The translations under genes and the position numbers were made by a program. The notes beneath the pieces are model-generated. The model ran no database searches. It had not been told where the DNA came from and saw only the letters and a list, made by a program, of their open reading frames with translations. A stretch of DNA of 34,437 bases from a virus. Positions 24,602-31,310 of the stretch are shown here, one piece after another. The stretch is from the IMG/VR virus record IMGVR_UViG_3300036851_000363, positions 1 through 34,437 of that record; one strand, 5' to 3'. How positions within the stretch are numbered: the stretch's first letter is position 1; every line of letters starts with the position of its first letter.

Positions 24602-24948
24602 CACGCTGGCCCCCCTAAACTCGGCAACCCCAGCGCGCCCTTCAAGACCACGAACAGCCCCCGCGCTAACCCCGCGATCAAGGCGTCGAAGAACTTCCCC
24701 GTAGCTGTCTGAGACTTCAAAGCGTACCTCTTGCCCAGCGACTTCCCCGCCTCCTTGAGCCACTCGAGATCCTCCGCCGCGTTCGGGTCGCCCGCGAGCT
24801 GCCGCTCCGTGAAGAAGCTGTAATCCACAGCCATGGCCTCGAGCTTCCGCCGCACGTCCGGGATGTCCTGGAGATGCGGAAGGAAGGAAGCGTTCAGCGC
24901 CTCGAGAAACGCGGATCTCGCCATCTCCTTCACGTCAACGGGCGGCAT
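24601..24948 (-). CDS. Helical protein of unknown function
   Basis: 115 aa; overlaps the lipoprotein gene by 14 nt. All-helical with a C-terminal hydrophobic stretch (KFFDALIAGLARGLFVVLKGALGLPSLGG) that could associate with the membrane. The middle (DIPDVRRKLEAMAVDYSFFTERQLAGDPNAAEDLEWLKEAGKSL) is a helical bundle. It could be part of a lysis or envelope group with its neighbours; function is not known. Confidence 0.7.
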   Translation of the reverse strand: MPPVDVKEMARSAFLEALNASFLPHLQDIPDVRRKLEAMAVDYSFFTERQLAGDPNAAEDLEWLKEAGKSLGKRYALKSQTATGKFFDALIAGLARGLFVVLKGALGLPSLGGPA

Positions 24949-25162
24949 GGTCTTTCACCTCCATCAAGAGCGCTTCGAACTCGTCGATGCTTGCGAGACG
25001 GTTCGCCTTCGAACGCTCATCGAGCCGCGGGTCGTCAGTGATCCCCTTTCGTGCCACGGGCCCAATCAGCCGCCAATGGGATTGGAGTTGCTCCGCGGCG
25101 CCTTGCGGCACGGAGCAGCACCCGGAGACCATCAGCACCGCCGCGAGAATCAGTTTACGCAT
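24935..25162 (-). CDS. Small lipoprotein (spanin-like size and layout)
   Basis: 75 aa from ATG 25160-25162. Signal peptide MRKLILAAVLMVSGCC with lipobox V-S-G-C puts a lipid-anchored Cys at residue 15. The mature ~60 residues are helical and charged (QLQSHWRLIGPVARKGITDDPRLDERSKANRLASIDEFEALLMEV). Phage lipoproteins of this size can be outer spanin subunits, but those are usually Pro-rich, so the call is open. Directly follows the metacaspase with about 32 bp between. Confidence 0.75.
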   Translation of the reverse strand: MRKLILAAVLMVSGCCSVPQGAAEQLQSHWRLIGPVARKGITDDPRLDERSKANRLASIDEFEALLMEVKDHAAR

Positions 25163-25194
25163 CACTTCGCTTTCTCCCACGTGCCCGGGGTTGG

Positions 25195-26004
25195 TTAGCG
25201 TCCTTCCTCGAGAATCCCGTGCTTCGCCATGTAGCGTGGTCCGTAAATTGCCGGAGTTTGGGGGTAAGAGGCGCTTGGGAGCTTGGTCCGAATCTTCCGC
25301 ATCCAATCCTGGTAGTTGCCAGGCGTGTGGAGTTCGGCGAGCGAATCTAGAGCGGCGCGCGTGAAGGCTCCATTCGCTCTGTCTCCGAACCAGGCATCGT
25401 AGGCAAACTCGAGGTCGCCGCAGCCAGCGAGGAGGAGCGAGGCCGTCCGCCCTGGCGGTTGCGCCGCTCGCCGCGTGCTGCCCGAAATCCCGCGCACGTC
25501 CATGATCTCGCTCTCAGGGAGAAACGCGGCGGGCGGGAGGAAGCGCACCTTGGCAGCGTTCGCGGGTGGAGAAAGCTCGCGCGAGAATCGGGAGACTGTC
25601 CCGCTGTGGCAGCTATCGGACAGCATCACTACCCTCGCGCCGCGCTCACGCTCCGCGAAGATTTTCGCGAGGTCGTCATCGGTGATGTAGTTCCCTTCTT
25701 CTATGTCCCATGGAATGAGCACCTCATCGCGGCCGTCTGGCTCGTCGCCGCTCTCGTCGGGGACCCATGAGCCGTGGGAGGAAATCGAGAAGACGGCGAG
25801 ATCCCCGTACCTGAGACTCTCCACCAGTACCGTGAGATGCTTCAGGATAGCGCTCTTCGTGGCGTCCCGCTCGAGGAGCTTCGTCACTGCGAAGCCGCGT
25901 TGCGTCAGGGCGTCCTCGATGTCGTTTGCATCATTCAGGCACCCAGCTAACGCGCTTTGGGTCCCTGCGTAGTTCAGGCCCACGCATAATCCAAACTTGC
26001 TCAT
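25195..26004 (-). CDS. Metacaspase / caspase-like cysteine protease (peptidase C14)
   Basis: 269 aa from ATG 26004, chosen for its GGAAGGG site and because the fold begins there. It is a complete p20-type caspase fold. Residues 3-38 give the first strand and helix (FGLCVGLNYAG...LAGCLNDANDIEDALTQRGF). FSISSHGS carries catalytic His77. DEVLIPWD (93-100) is the usual metacaspase loop. VVMLSDSCHSG carries catalytic Cys132 with the S1-pocket Asp130. LLLAGCGDLEFAYD and GAFTRAAL complete the core. Metacaspases of this type usually cut after Arg/Lys. There is no signal peptide or recruitment domain, so it is a cytoplasmic, minimal enzyme. It starts 10 bp after the patatin gene and must share its transcript. 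Confidence 0.95.
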   Translation of the reverse strand: MSKFGLCVGLNYAGTQSALAGCLNDANDIEDALTQRGFAVTKLLERDATKSAILKHLTVLVESLRYGDLAVFSISSHGSWVPDESGDEPDGRDEVLIPWDIEEGNYITDDDLAKIFAERERGARVVMLSDSCHSGTVSRFSRELSPPANAAKVRFLPPAAFLPESEIMDVRGISGSTRRAAQPPGRTASLLLAGCGDLEFAYDAWFGDRANGAFTRAALDSLAELHTPGNYQDWMRKIRTKLPSASYPQTPAIYGPRYMAKHGILEEGR

Positions 26005-26014
26005 ACCCTTCCTT

Positions 26015-27082
26015 TCATTGCTCGAAAACCCTTGTCGCATCCGCCACGCCTGGAGGCCGATCCTCCCACCTACCTTCCGACACGAATCGTCTGCCGGCCT
26101 CGAATACCCGCCGCATCTCGACAGGAACAAACTCCTGCGCTCCGAAGTCAAGCGGCACGTAGTCAGGTATTCTTGCAAGCCTCCATTCCACACCCAGATC
26201 CTTCGCCGTCGCGTAACTTTGCCAGAGCGTTCCAACGGCACTCGCGTTCGCCAGCACCTCGACGCTCCTAAGCGCTATGGCGAGAAGGTTCGGCTGGACG
26301 CAGTCCTCACCTACCGAGATTTGGCCGTTTAGAATCACGCTTACCATGATAGGACGCGATGATTTGGAATGCGGCGACCTGAGACCCAGAAAAACATCAC
26401 GGAGTAAAAGCTGCTCCCTCACTCCACCGTCGCAATGGTGAACCCCGCCGATGTAGACCGCAGGATGCAATCCCGGCACGGAGGACGACGCCAGCAACAC
26501 GGCGCGGTAGGTTTCGTAATCCTTCGCCTTCGCAAGCGCCACCATGTCCCACGCTCGCATCCGTCCAGCGTCCAGCGAGACGGTTCCAACGAACAGCGCG
26601 CGGCCACCGCTCTCCGCCGCGACTCTGTCGATGAGCGCGTCCGGCACCTCCCGCGCGATGAGTTCGCGAAGCGGCTCCAAGGTGGTGAGGCTGTCTGAGA
26701 ACGGAACAGCGAGGATGGAGCGCGTGCGGAAGATGTCCGAGTTCGTCACGGTGATATACGTCTTGGCGAGAACCGCGTCGTCTTCAGGCTGGCCCAAGAA
26801 TGCATGGCTTGCGAGTAGCGCGCCAGTAGAGACACCCGTCACCACGCCATAGCGGGGCCTCTTCCCGGAGTCACGTAGCCCCGTGAGGATGCCGGCAGTG
26901 AAAGCCCCACGGCTCCCGCCGCCAGAGATGACCAATACATCCACGCTTGCCGCGTTCTCGAGCCGTGCCAGCGCTGCGCGCACTGTGGAGGCTTCGCCCC
27001 GTGCGGCGGCCTTCGGCGGCGGGCACTCGCGTTGAGCGCAGCCGAGAAACGGCAGCCAGGCGCAGAGCCAGGCGAGCTTCAT
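26015..27082 (-). CDS. Lipoprotein patatin-like phospholipase
   Basis: 355 aa from ATG 27082 (ATGA overlap with the gene before). The N-terminus MKLAWLCAWLPFLGC is a lipoprotein signal, with Cys15 as the likely lipidation site, followed by a linker. The patatin fold follows: oxyanion hole SGGGSRG (residues 53-59), nucleophile elbow GVSTG with Ser85, and the DGG of the catalytic Asp at 218-220. Patatins are Ser-Asp lipid acyl hydrolases. VVTGVSTGALLASHAFLG is typical of bacterial patatin-family lipoproteins. It would sit on an envelope membrane and attack phospholipid. Immediately precedes the metacaspase gene. Confidence 0.94.
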   Translation of the reverse strand: MKLAWLCAWLPFLGCAQRECPPPKAAARGEASTVRAALARLENAASVDVLVISGGGSRGAFTAGILTGLRDSGKRPRYGVVTGVSTGALLASHAFLGQPEDDAVLAKTYITVTNSDIFRTRSILAVPFSDSLTTLEPLRELIAREVPDALIDRVAAESGGRALFVGTVSLDAGRMRAWDMVALAKAKDYETYRAVLLASSSVPGLHPAVYIGGVHHCDGGVREQLLLRDVFLGLRSPHSKSSRPIMVSVILNGQISVGEDCVQPNLLAIALRSVEVLANASAVGTLWQSYATAKDLGVEWRLARIPDYVPLDFGAQEFVPVEMRRVFEAGRRFVSEGRWEDRPPGVADATRVFEQ

Positions 27083-27264
27083 GCGCCCTCTTCCCTCTTG
27101 TCCATCCGCATCGTGTTCCCTGTCTCCAGGTTTTCCCACTCAAGGTGGCTGCGCTTTTGAGTCTCTGGATTCAAGACGAACTCAACCATTTCCAGCCGGT
27201 CAAAATGGAACACCTCTCCGGTGTCGAGGTCCCGGACTATGTGGAGCTTGGGGAGGTCGGTCAT
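27079..27264 (-). CDS. Small protein of unknown function
   Basis: 61 aa from an ATG overlapping the previous stop (ATGA). Beta-rich (KLHIVRDLDTGEVFHFDRLEMVEFVLNPETQKRSHLEWENLETGNTMRM). No domain was recognised. It is the gene directly before the patatin and coupled to it, so it may be made together with it. Confidence 0.7.
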   Translation of the reverse strand: MTDLPKLHIVRDLDTGEVFHFDRLEMVEFVLNPETQKRSHLEWENLETGNTMRMDKREEGA

Positions 27265-27521
27265 GGGCTCTCCAATAAACGGCGACGGCCAGGCCGGGAG
27301 AGTGTTCGCGCCAATGGCCTTTGGCAGGTGCCGCCGCCATTTCGTGCTAACTTCCTCAGCCGCGGGTTTGACCGCGGGCTCAGTGCTTTCGCGCACGCGT
27401 TCAGAACCGCGATATTCCACTTGTCCATGCGCTTCTTGATCTCACCGAGCGTGATGAGCGTATCGAGCCACCGCGCCACCTGCGCCATGGTCTCGGCCTG
27501 CTTCGCTTCGAGGGGGGTCAT
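27261..27521 (-). CDS. Small protein of unknown function (MTPLEA start)
   Basis: 86 aa from an ATGA-overlap start. Residues 3-47 are helical (LEAKQAETMAQVARWLDTLITLGEIKKRMDKWNIAVLNACAKAL). The last 35 residues are Arg/Pro/Gly-rich and unlike a folded domain, so the true gene may be shorter or the end altered. Similar opening to three other small genes in this part. Confidence 0.6.
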   Translation of the reverse strand: MTPLEAKQAETMAQVARWLDTLITLGEIKKRMDKWNIAVLNACAKALSPRSNPRLRKLARNGGGTCQRPLARTLSRPGRRRLLESP

Positions 27522-27727
27522 GGCTTCCTCAACCCCCACACTTGCTTGATCGCCGTTCCCGCCGCTTTCAGCTCGACTTCGAGCGCTGGGTCCGGGATGA
27601 GCTCCCCGCGCTGCTTTCGCTTGACGGTCGCCTTCCACTCTTCCAGCTTCTCCACGGCCGAGGCGATGGCTTCATTCCAGCCTTCCGCCATTGCGCGCTC
27701 TCTCTCCTGGGCTTCGCGTGGGGTCAT
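27518..27727 (-). CDS. Small helical protein (MTPREA start)
   Basis: 69 aa from an ATGA-overlap start. Two helices (REAQERERAMAEGWNEAIASAVEKLEEWKATVKRKQRGE and LEVELKAAGTAIKQVWGL). No domain was recognised. Confidence 0.65.
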   Translation of the reverse strand: MTPREAQERERAMAEGWNEAIASAVEKLEEWKATVKRKQRGELIPDPALEVELKAAGTAIKQVWGLRKP

Positions 27728-27954
27728 GGCATGCCTCCGCCGATTGCGATTCCCAGCCGCAATGCCTCGAGCCACACGAGCGCCCAGAGCGGCCACCTGA
27801 GCACCAGCGCAGCGTGCTTGAAGCTCTCCCACGCCAGCTTCTTTCGGTATAGCGGCAGGAATGCGTCCTTCTCGGCTGCAGTCATCCGCGACCAACCGGC
27901 CTCGTCGAGGTCCGCCATCAGTTCTTTGAACTCCTTGATACCGTGGTCGCTCAT
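27724..27954 (-). CDS. Small protein with C-terminal hydrophobic segment
   Basis: 76 aa from an ATG overlapping the upstream stop (ATGA). Residues 1-45 are polar and helical. Residues about 48-73 (AALVLRWPLWALVWLEALRLGIAIGG) are hydrophobic enough for a membrane anchor. It could pair with the next-upstream membrane protein. Function unknown. Confidence 0.65.
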   Translation of the reverse strand: MSDHGIKEFKELMADLDEAGWSRMTAAEKDAFLPLYRKKLAWESFKHAALVLRWPLWALVWLEALRLGIAIGGGMP

Positions 27955-28256
27955 GGCGGCGGCTCCCCACGTTTCCATCCCTCCCCATCCATGTCCGCCT
28001 GGAGCTTCAGCTCGTCCGCAACCGCAAGCGCCCTGTTGGCGACATCCTTCCAGCCGTTCGCTATCGACTGCCACTCGACGGCTCGCGCAAGGATCTTCTG
28101 GGCGAGTTCGGCCGTCTGCATCGCTACCGACCGCCACGCTTCCGCCTCCGCCCGCGCGCGGCGTGCCGCGAGCCAGGGGGTAAGGATCAAAGCGACCAGC
28201 CGCGCGATGGGTCGCGGCGCGCCGGCCGTTCCTCTCCACCTTCTAAGAGCTCCCAC
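27951..28256 (-). CDS. Membrane-anchored helical protein
   Basis: 101 aa from a GTG at 28256 with GAAGGAG upstream. A short hydrophobic segment (ARLVALILTPWLAA, about 18-31) is followed by a long amphipathic helix (RARAEAEAWRSVAMQTAELAQKILARAVEWQSIANGWKDVANRALAVADELKLQADMD). This layout, membrane anchor then coiled coil, resembles inner spanin (Rz-like) subunits. That is suggestive only. Confidence 0.6.
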   Translation of the reverse strand: MGALRRWRGTAGAPRPIARLVALILTPWLAARRARAEAEAWRSVAMQTAELAQKILARAVEWQSIANGWKDVANRALAVADELKLQADMDGEGWKRGEPPP

Positions 28257-28316
28257 CGTTCACTCCTTCAAACCGCCCCGGGCAACCCAGCGCCACCCGG
28301 GGCATCGACCGATCAC

Positions 28317-28592
28317 TCACACCGTCCACCCGCCTCGTTTTCTTTGTTCGCGCATCCACCGCTCTTTCTCCCGCCGCTCCACAGCCATGCGCCCAAGCGC
28401 AACGTCGATCATGGCTTTCAGTGCGGCGGCCTCGCTCGCGTCGACGACCATACGAGTTGCGCCGCGCGTTGGCTCTGACGGACCTTGCGACCATATCGAG
28501 GTGAGGCTGAGCGGACCGCGTCGCGAGTTTCATCTCGTGGTCTCACCAGGGCCATTGATGTGCTCGCGGACGGTGAGTGTGAACTCGCTCAT
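28317..28592 (-). pseudogene. Possible small gene interrupted by an in-frame TGA
   Basis: An ATG at 28592 (ATGA overlap with the preceding gene) opens a frame of 20 codons ending at TGA (28530-28532). The same frame then continues for 70 codons to 28317. The second part reads like coding sequence, especially RMVVDASEAAALKAMIDVALGRMAVERREKERWMREQ (from ATG 28451). The overlapping Arg-rich frame (28243-28533) looks non-coding. Either a nonsense mutation or two tiny genes. TGA is a normal stop elsewhere in this genome. Confidence 0.45.
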
Positions 28593-29731
28593 CCCTCCCC
28601 CTCCGGCAGGCACTCGCGGAGCTGCTTTTCGATGTCATCGAGCGAGTAATGGTCGATGATGTTGAAAGGCGAGTTGCCTTCCTCGTCCCGATACTCGCGG
28701 ACAGCCACGATCATTCCCTTCGCCAACCGGATCGCGGCCTGCGCGGCGGCGAGCTTGGTGCGTGTAACGTTCAGGTGCTGCTCGAAGAAGTCGCGCTCGC
28801 TGATAGCCGCAGCGTGCGCCGCCCGCGCCTCGTCGCGCTCGCGGCGGAGGGTGTCGTGCGACTTAAGCGTGTCCTCGGCGAGCGAGGGGGAAGAAAGCGG
28901 CGGCTGGCCAGAACCGACACTGGCTGTGAGCTGACCCTGGCTTAACTTCGGCAGCTTCATCGCTTCTACGCCGCCGTCGGCTCCACTCCACTGCTCGAGA
29001 GGTTCCCCGCGTTTCGGGGCGTCAGGGTGCGGGTCCTTCCCCGCCGCAGCCGCCGCATCATTCAACTCGCGGCCCCCGCCTCCGGGGGACGCCCCGGCAG
29101 GCTCGGGCTTACCTCCCGAGCCAGTTCGTATGGCGGAGGCCGCTTCATTTTTATCTTTGGAGCCCGGGGCCGGACTCGAACCGGCGTCTCCAGCTTTGCA
29201 GGCTGGCCCCTCGCCACTCGGGCACCCGGGCGGGGTTGGGAGAAGGTAAACAGGTGCAGGTTGCATCCTTGCCAGCTCGATATTCCGAGCGAACAATTCC
29301 GCCGCACGGTCCCGCATGACCATGGCAATGAACGCCCACTTGTGCGCGGGCTCAAGCCCGTGATGGTCGGCCACGAGAATCGCGGCGCGCAGCATGGCGT
29401 CGTCTCGATTGGCGAGGGCATAGAGCCGTTCCTCGATGGCCTTGAGCGTCCCTGGATCAAAGGGCGGGGTGGCGTGAGCTACCTCGTGCGGCGTGACGCG
29501 CCCGCAGAGCGTGCAATGCCAGCCGTCCGAGAACGGATGCACCGTGTCCTTCCCGCAGTAGCCGCAGCGCGGCTCGGCCTTCGATGGGGCGGGGGTGGCG
29601 GCTTTCTTCCGCGCGTCTAACTCCTTCACGCAGTCATCGAGGAGCCCGAAGGCACCTCTCGCGTTGTCCTGGGTCAGCGCGAAGTGCGCGAGCCGGATGA
29701 TTTGCTCGGCGTCCATCTCAACCTTGCTCAC
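28589..29731 (-). CDS. Long ORF with N-terminal zinc ribbon, spanning the tRNA-Cys gene
   Basis: 380 codons from a GTG overlapping the previous stop (GTGA). Residues 1-50 are helical. C56/C59 and C73/C76 (CGYC, CTLC) form a zinc ribbon, and a helical part follows to about residue 155. Residues about 167-192 are only the translation of a tRNA. A low-complexity stretch follows. Residues from an internal ATG at 28960 form a coiled coil (DTLKSHDTLRRERDEARAAHAAAISERDFFEQHLNVTRTKLAAAQAAIRL) plus a folded end (FNIIDHYSLDDIEKQLRECLPEGEG). The frame may therefore be two genes joined by chance across the tRNA. Confidence 0.6.
   Translation of the reverse strand: MSKVEMDAEQIIRLAHFALTQDNARGAFGLLDDCVKELDARKKAATPAPSKAEPRCGYCGKDTVHPFSDGWHCTLCGRVTPHEVAHATPPFDPGTLKAIEERLYALANRDDAMLRAAILVADHHGLEPAHKWAFIAMVMRDRAAELFARNIELARMQPAPVYLLPTPPGCPSGEGPACKAGDAGSSPAPGSKDKNEAASAIRTGSGGKPEPAGASPGGGGRELNDAAAAAGKDPHPDAPKRGEPLEQWSGADGGVEAMKLPKLSQGQLTASVGSGQPPLSSPSLAEDTLKSHDTLRRERDEARAAHAAAISERDFFEQHLNVTRTKLAAAQAAIRLAKGMIVAVREYRDEEGNSPFNIIDHYSLDDIEKQLRECLPEGEG
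29158..29231 (-). tRNA. tRNA-Cys (anticodon GCA), CCA encoded
   Basis: Full cloverleaf can be drawn on the minus strand: acceptor GCCCGGG/CCCGGGC (7 bp), D arm CCC/GGG, anticodon stem CCAGC/GCTGG with loop CTGCAAA (anticodon GCA), variable AGAC, T stem GCCGG/CCGGC with loop TTCGAGT, discriminator T and CCA. Total 74 nt, no mismatches in the stems. It is a functional-looking phage-borne tRNA lying inside an open reading frame on the same strand. Confidence 0.96.
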
Positions 29732-30144
29732 CTCTCCTCCGATCCTGCCGGCGCGGGCTGGGCGGCAGCTTTGAGCACCACGTAGTACGGCATGCCGCCG
29801 GGGAAGATGCTTCGCATCTCGGGCATGAGTTCCTTTACAAGGCCCGCTCCTATCCCGAGGAGGAAGAGTTGCTCCATGGTCTGGTGTAGGTCGGTCCACT
29901 GGTTACCGTGGCGGTCCTGGCATGCGTTGAGGAAAGACCAGCCACCGCCCTTCGTTTCGTGGAACTGGTCTGGCAGCTCGCCGAGCATCTCCACAATATC
30001 GCCCTTGTGATCGGTGATGCGGCCAGGGTGAAAGCCGACGTTCGTCACGATCCCCTTCGCGGGAATATGTCCAGACGTGTCCTCGTCGTCTCTGAAGAGG
30101 CAGTCAAAGAAAACAGTGCTAACACGCTCTGATGTGAGAGCCAT
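29728..30144 (-). CDS. Conserved phage-type protein of unknown function
   Basis: 138 aa; start overlaps the previous stop by one base with GGAGAGG upstream. Well-ordered alpha/beta sequence (ALTSERVSTVFFDCLFRDDE, GIVTNVGFHPGRITDHKGDIVEMLGELPDQFHETKGGGWSFLNACQDRHGNQWTDLHQTMEQLFLLGIGAGLVKELMP). This looks like a conserved family seen in phages, whose function I do not know. No catalytic motif was identified. Confidence 0.8.
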   Translation of the reverse strand: MALTSERVSTVFFDCLFRDDEDTSGHIPAKGIVTNVGFHPGRITDHKGDIVEMLGELPDQFHETKGGGWSFLNACQDRHGNQWTDLHQTMEQLFLLGIGAGLVKELMPEMRSIFPGGMPYYVVLKAAAQPAPAGSEER

Positions 30145-30428
30145 CACCTCTCCTCCCCCGCGCGCTCGCCCGAAGGGGCGGGGGCGGGCTTCCAGTCCGC
30201 GAGCGTGACCATTTCGTGAAACGTGCAAGGCTCGTAGGGGCACACGTAGGACGGATTCACCGTGCCGTCGTCAGCGACCGTATGTCGGAAGAGTTGCCCG
30301 GTCCCGCCGCAGAGCGGGCAGCTCGCCACAACCCCGTAACGATCCGGAGCGACATCGACGAGGCTCCACGTCCCAGCCTCGTCCCAGGCAGTGTCCTTCG
30401 CGCGTCGGAGTATCGTGCGCTCGCTCAC
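30144..30428 (-). CDS. Small zinc-ribbon protein
   Basis: 94 aa from a GTG overlapping the previous stop (GTGA). C37/C40 (SCPLCGGTGQL) and C63/C68 (VCPYEPCTF) suggest a zinc site. The Pro/Ala-rich tail is disordered. Function unknown. Confidence 0.75.
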   Translation of the reverse strand: MSERTILRRAKDTAWDEAGTWSLVDVAPDRYGVVASCPLCGGTGQLFRHTVADDGTVNPSYVCPYEPCTFHEMVTLADWKPAPAPSGERAGEER

Positions 30429-30892
30429 GTCCCCTCCCCACGCCCCGGCAGCTTCGCGAGGAGGTTGCGGAGGCTGTCTTGTATAGCGCACGCTTTCTCT
30501 CGGCGGATGTCTGACTCCTTCCAGCGCGTGCGACTGTCGGAGTCGTCATCCATGCCGCAGGCTTCGCCAAGGGTGAAGAGTCCCAGCTTGCTACGGCTCC
30601 CCAACACGCTCTCCAGCACCGTCCGGCACTCGGCGAGGAGCGCGACCTGGTCCTCATGGAGCGCCTTCCCCAGGTCGTGGTAGAGACTCCGTGCCCGTTC
30701 CTCACTCAGGATGATTCCCATCTTCGAGTGCACCCCGAGACAGATCGGCCCATCAATGAGACGGCGTGCCTTGGGATATTCGGCAGCTTCGCGATCGGAG
30801 CACGACTCGCACTCGTAGCCGTCCAGGCCGTACCAGGATTTCTTGTCGGCGGGAATCTCCTGCTTGCACTTGTGGCATACGCGCTCACCCAT
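30425..30892 (-). CDS. Zinc-ribbon N-terminus with helical domain, unknown function
   Basis: 155 aa; ATG overlaps the previous stop by 8 nt. C6/C9 (VCHKCKQEIP) and C28/C31 (ECESCSD) make an N-terminal zinc ribbon. Helical segments follow (SEERARSLYHDLGKALHEDQVALLAECRTVLESVLGS; REKACAIQDSLRNLLAKL). No family was recognised. Confidence 0.75.
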   Translation of the reverse strand: MGERVCHKCKQEIPADKKSWYGLDGYECESCSDREAAEYPKARRLIDGPICLGVHSKMGIILSEERARSLYHDLGKALHEDQVALLAECRTVLESVLGSRSKLGLFTLGEACGMDDDSDSRTRWKESDIRREKACAIQDSLRNLLAKLPGRGEGT

Positions 30893-31310
30893 CGCTCGCC
30901 CCCTTCGGCCCGAGGACGGCGCGCGCGATGTGCTGCGCCTCGGACATCATGCGCTCGCAGTCCGCAGGCGAAGCGTAGGAAAGGTCAGTGATGGCCTCCA
31001 GGGCCTCACGGAGCCGCTTCCTTTCCCCCAGGGAGTTGATCGTCCCAGCCGCCGTGACGTGGATGTAGTGCGCGATGCACTTCGCCACGTCGAGTGCCGT
31101 GAGGTCCTCCCACTTCCGCTCCGGCTGATCGTCCGTCGCTTCGCAGCTCGAACCGCTCGGGTCAAGGACTTGCTTCACTTGCTCGGCTTCGGCCGCAAGA
31201 GCGCGGTAGCAGGCCAGTAACCGCAGGGAATCCTTCGACGCCTCATCGCCCTGGTGCGCGGCGGCCTCGTACTCCGCGAGCCAGGTGGCACTCAACTTCT
31301 CAGCGTTCAT
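30885..31310 (-). CDS. Helical protein of unknown function
   Basis: 141 aa from ATG 31308-31310; the frame is open further upstream but in an Arg-rich, non-coding style. Helical throughout (LSATWLAEYEAAAHQGDEASKDSLRLLACYRALAAEAEQVKQVLD; LDVAKCIAHYIHVTAAGTINSLGERKRLREALEAITDLSY). No domain was recognised. Confidence 0.7.
   Translation of the reverse strand: MNAEKLSATWLAEYEAAAHQGDEASKDSLRLLACYRALAAEAEQVKQVLDPSGSSCEATDDQPERKWEDLTALDVAKCIAHYIHVTAAGTINSLGERKRLREALEAITDLSYASPADCERMMSEAQHIARAVLGPKGASDG

Noticed and set aside
25195-27082. Patatin and metacaspase as host genes at a prophage edge
   Set aside because: They are embedded in a chain of overlapping phage-type genes on both sides with no integrase, attachment site or change of strand, so they belong to the phage genome.
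28243-28533. A 96-codon minus frame with ATGA-type start
   Set aside because: Very Arg/Cys/His-rich and irregular, typical of an out-of-frame translation. The frame ending at 28317 reads more like protein.
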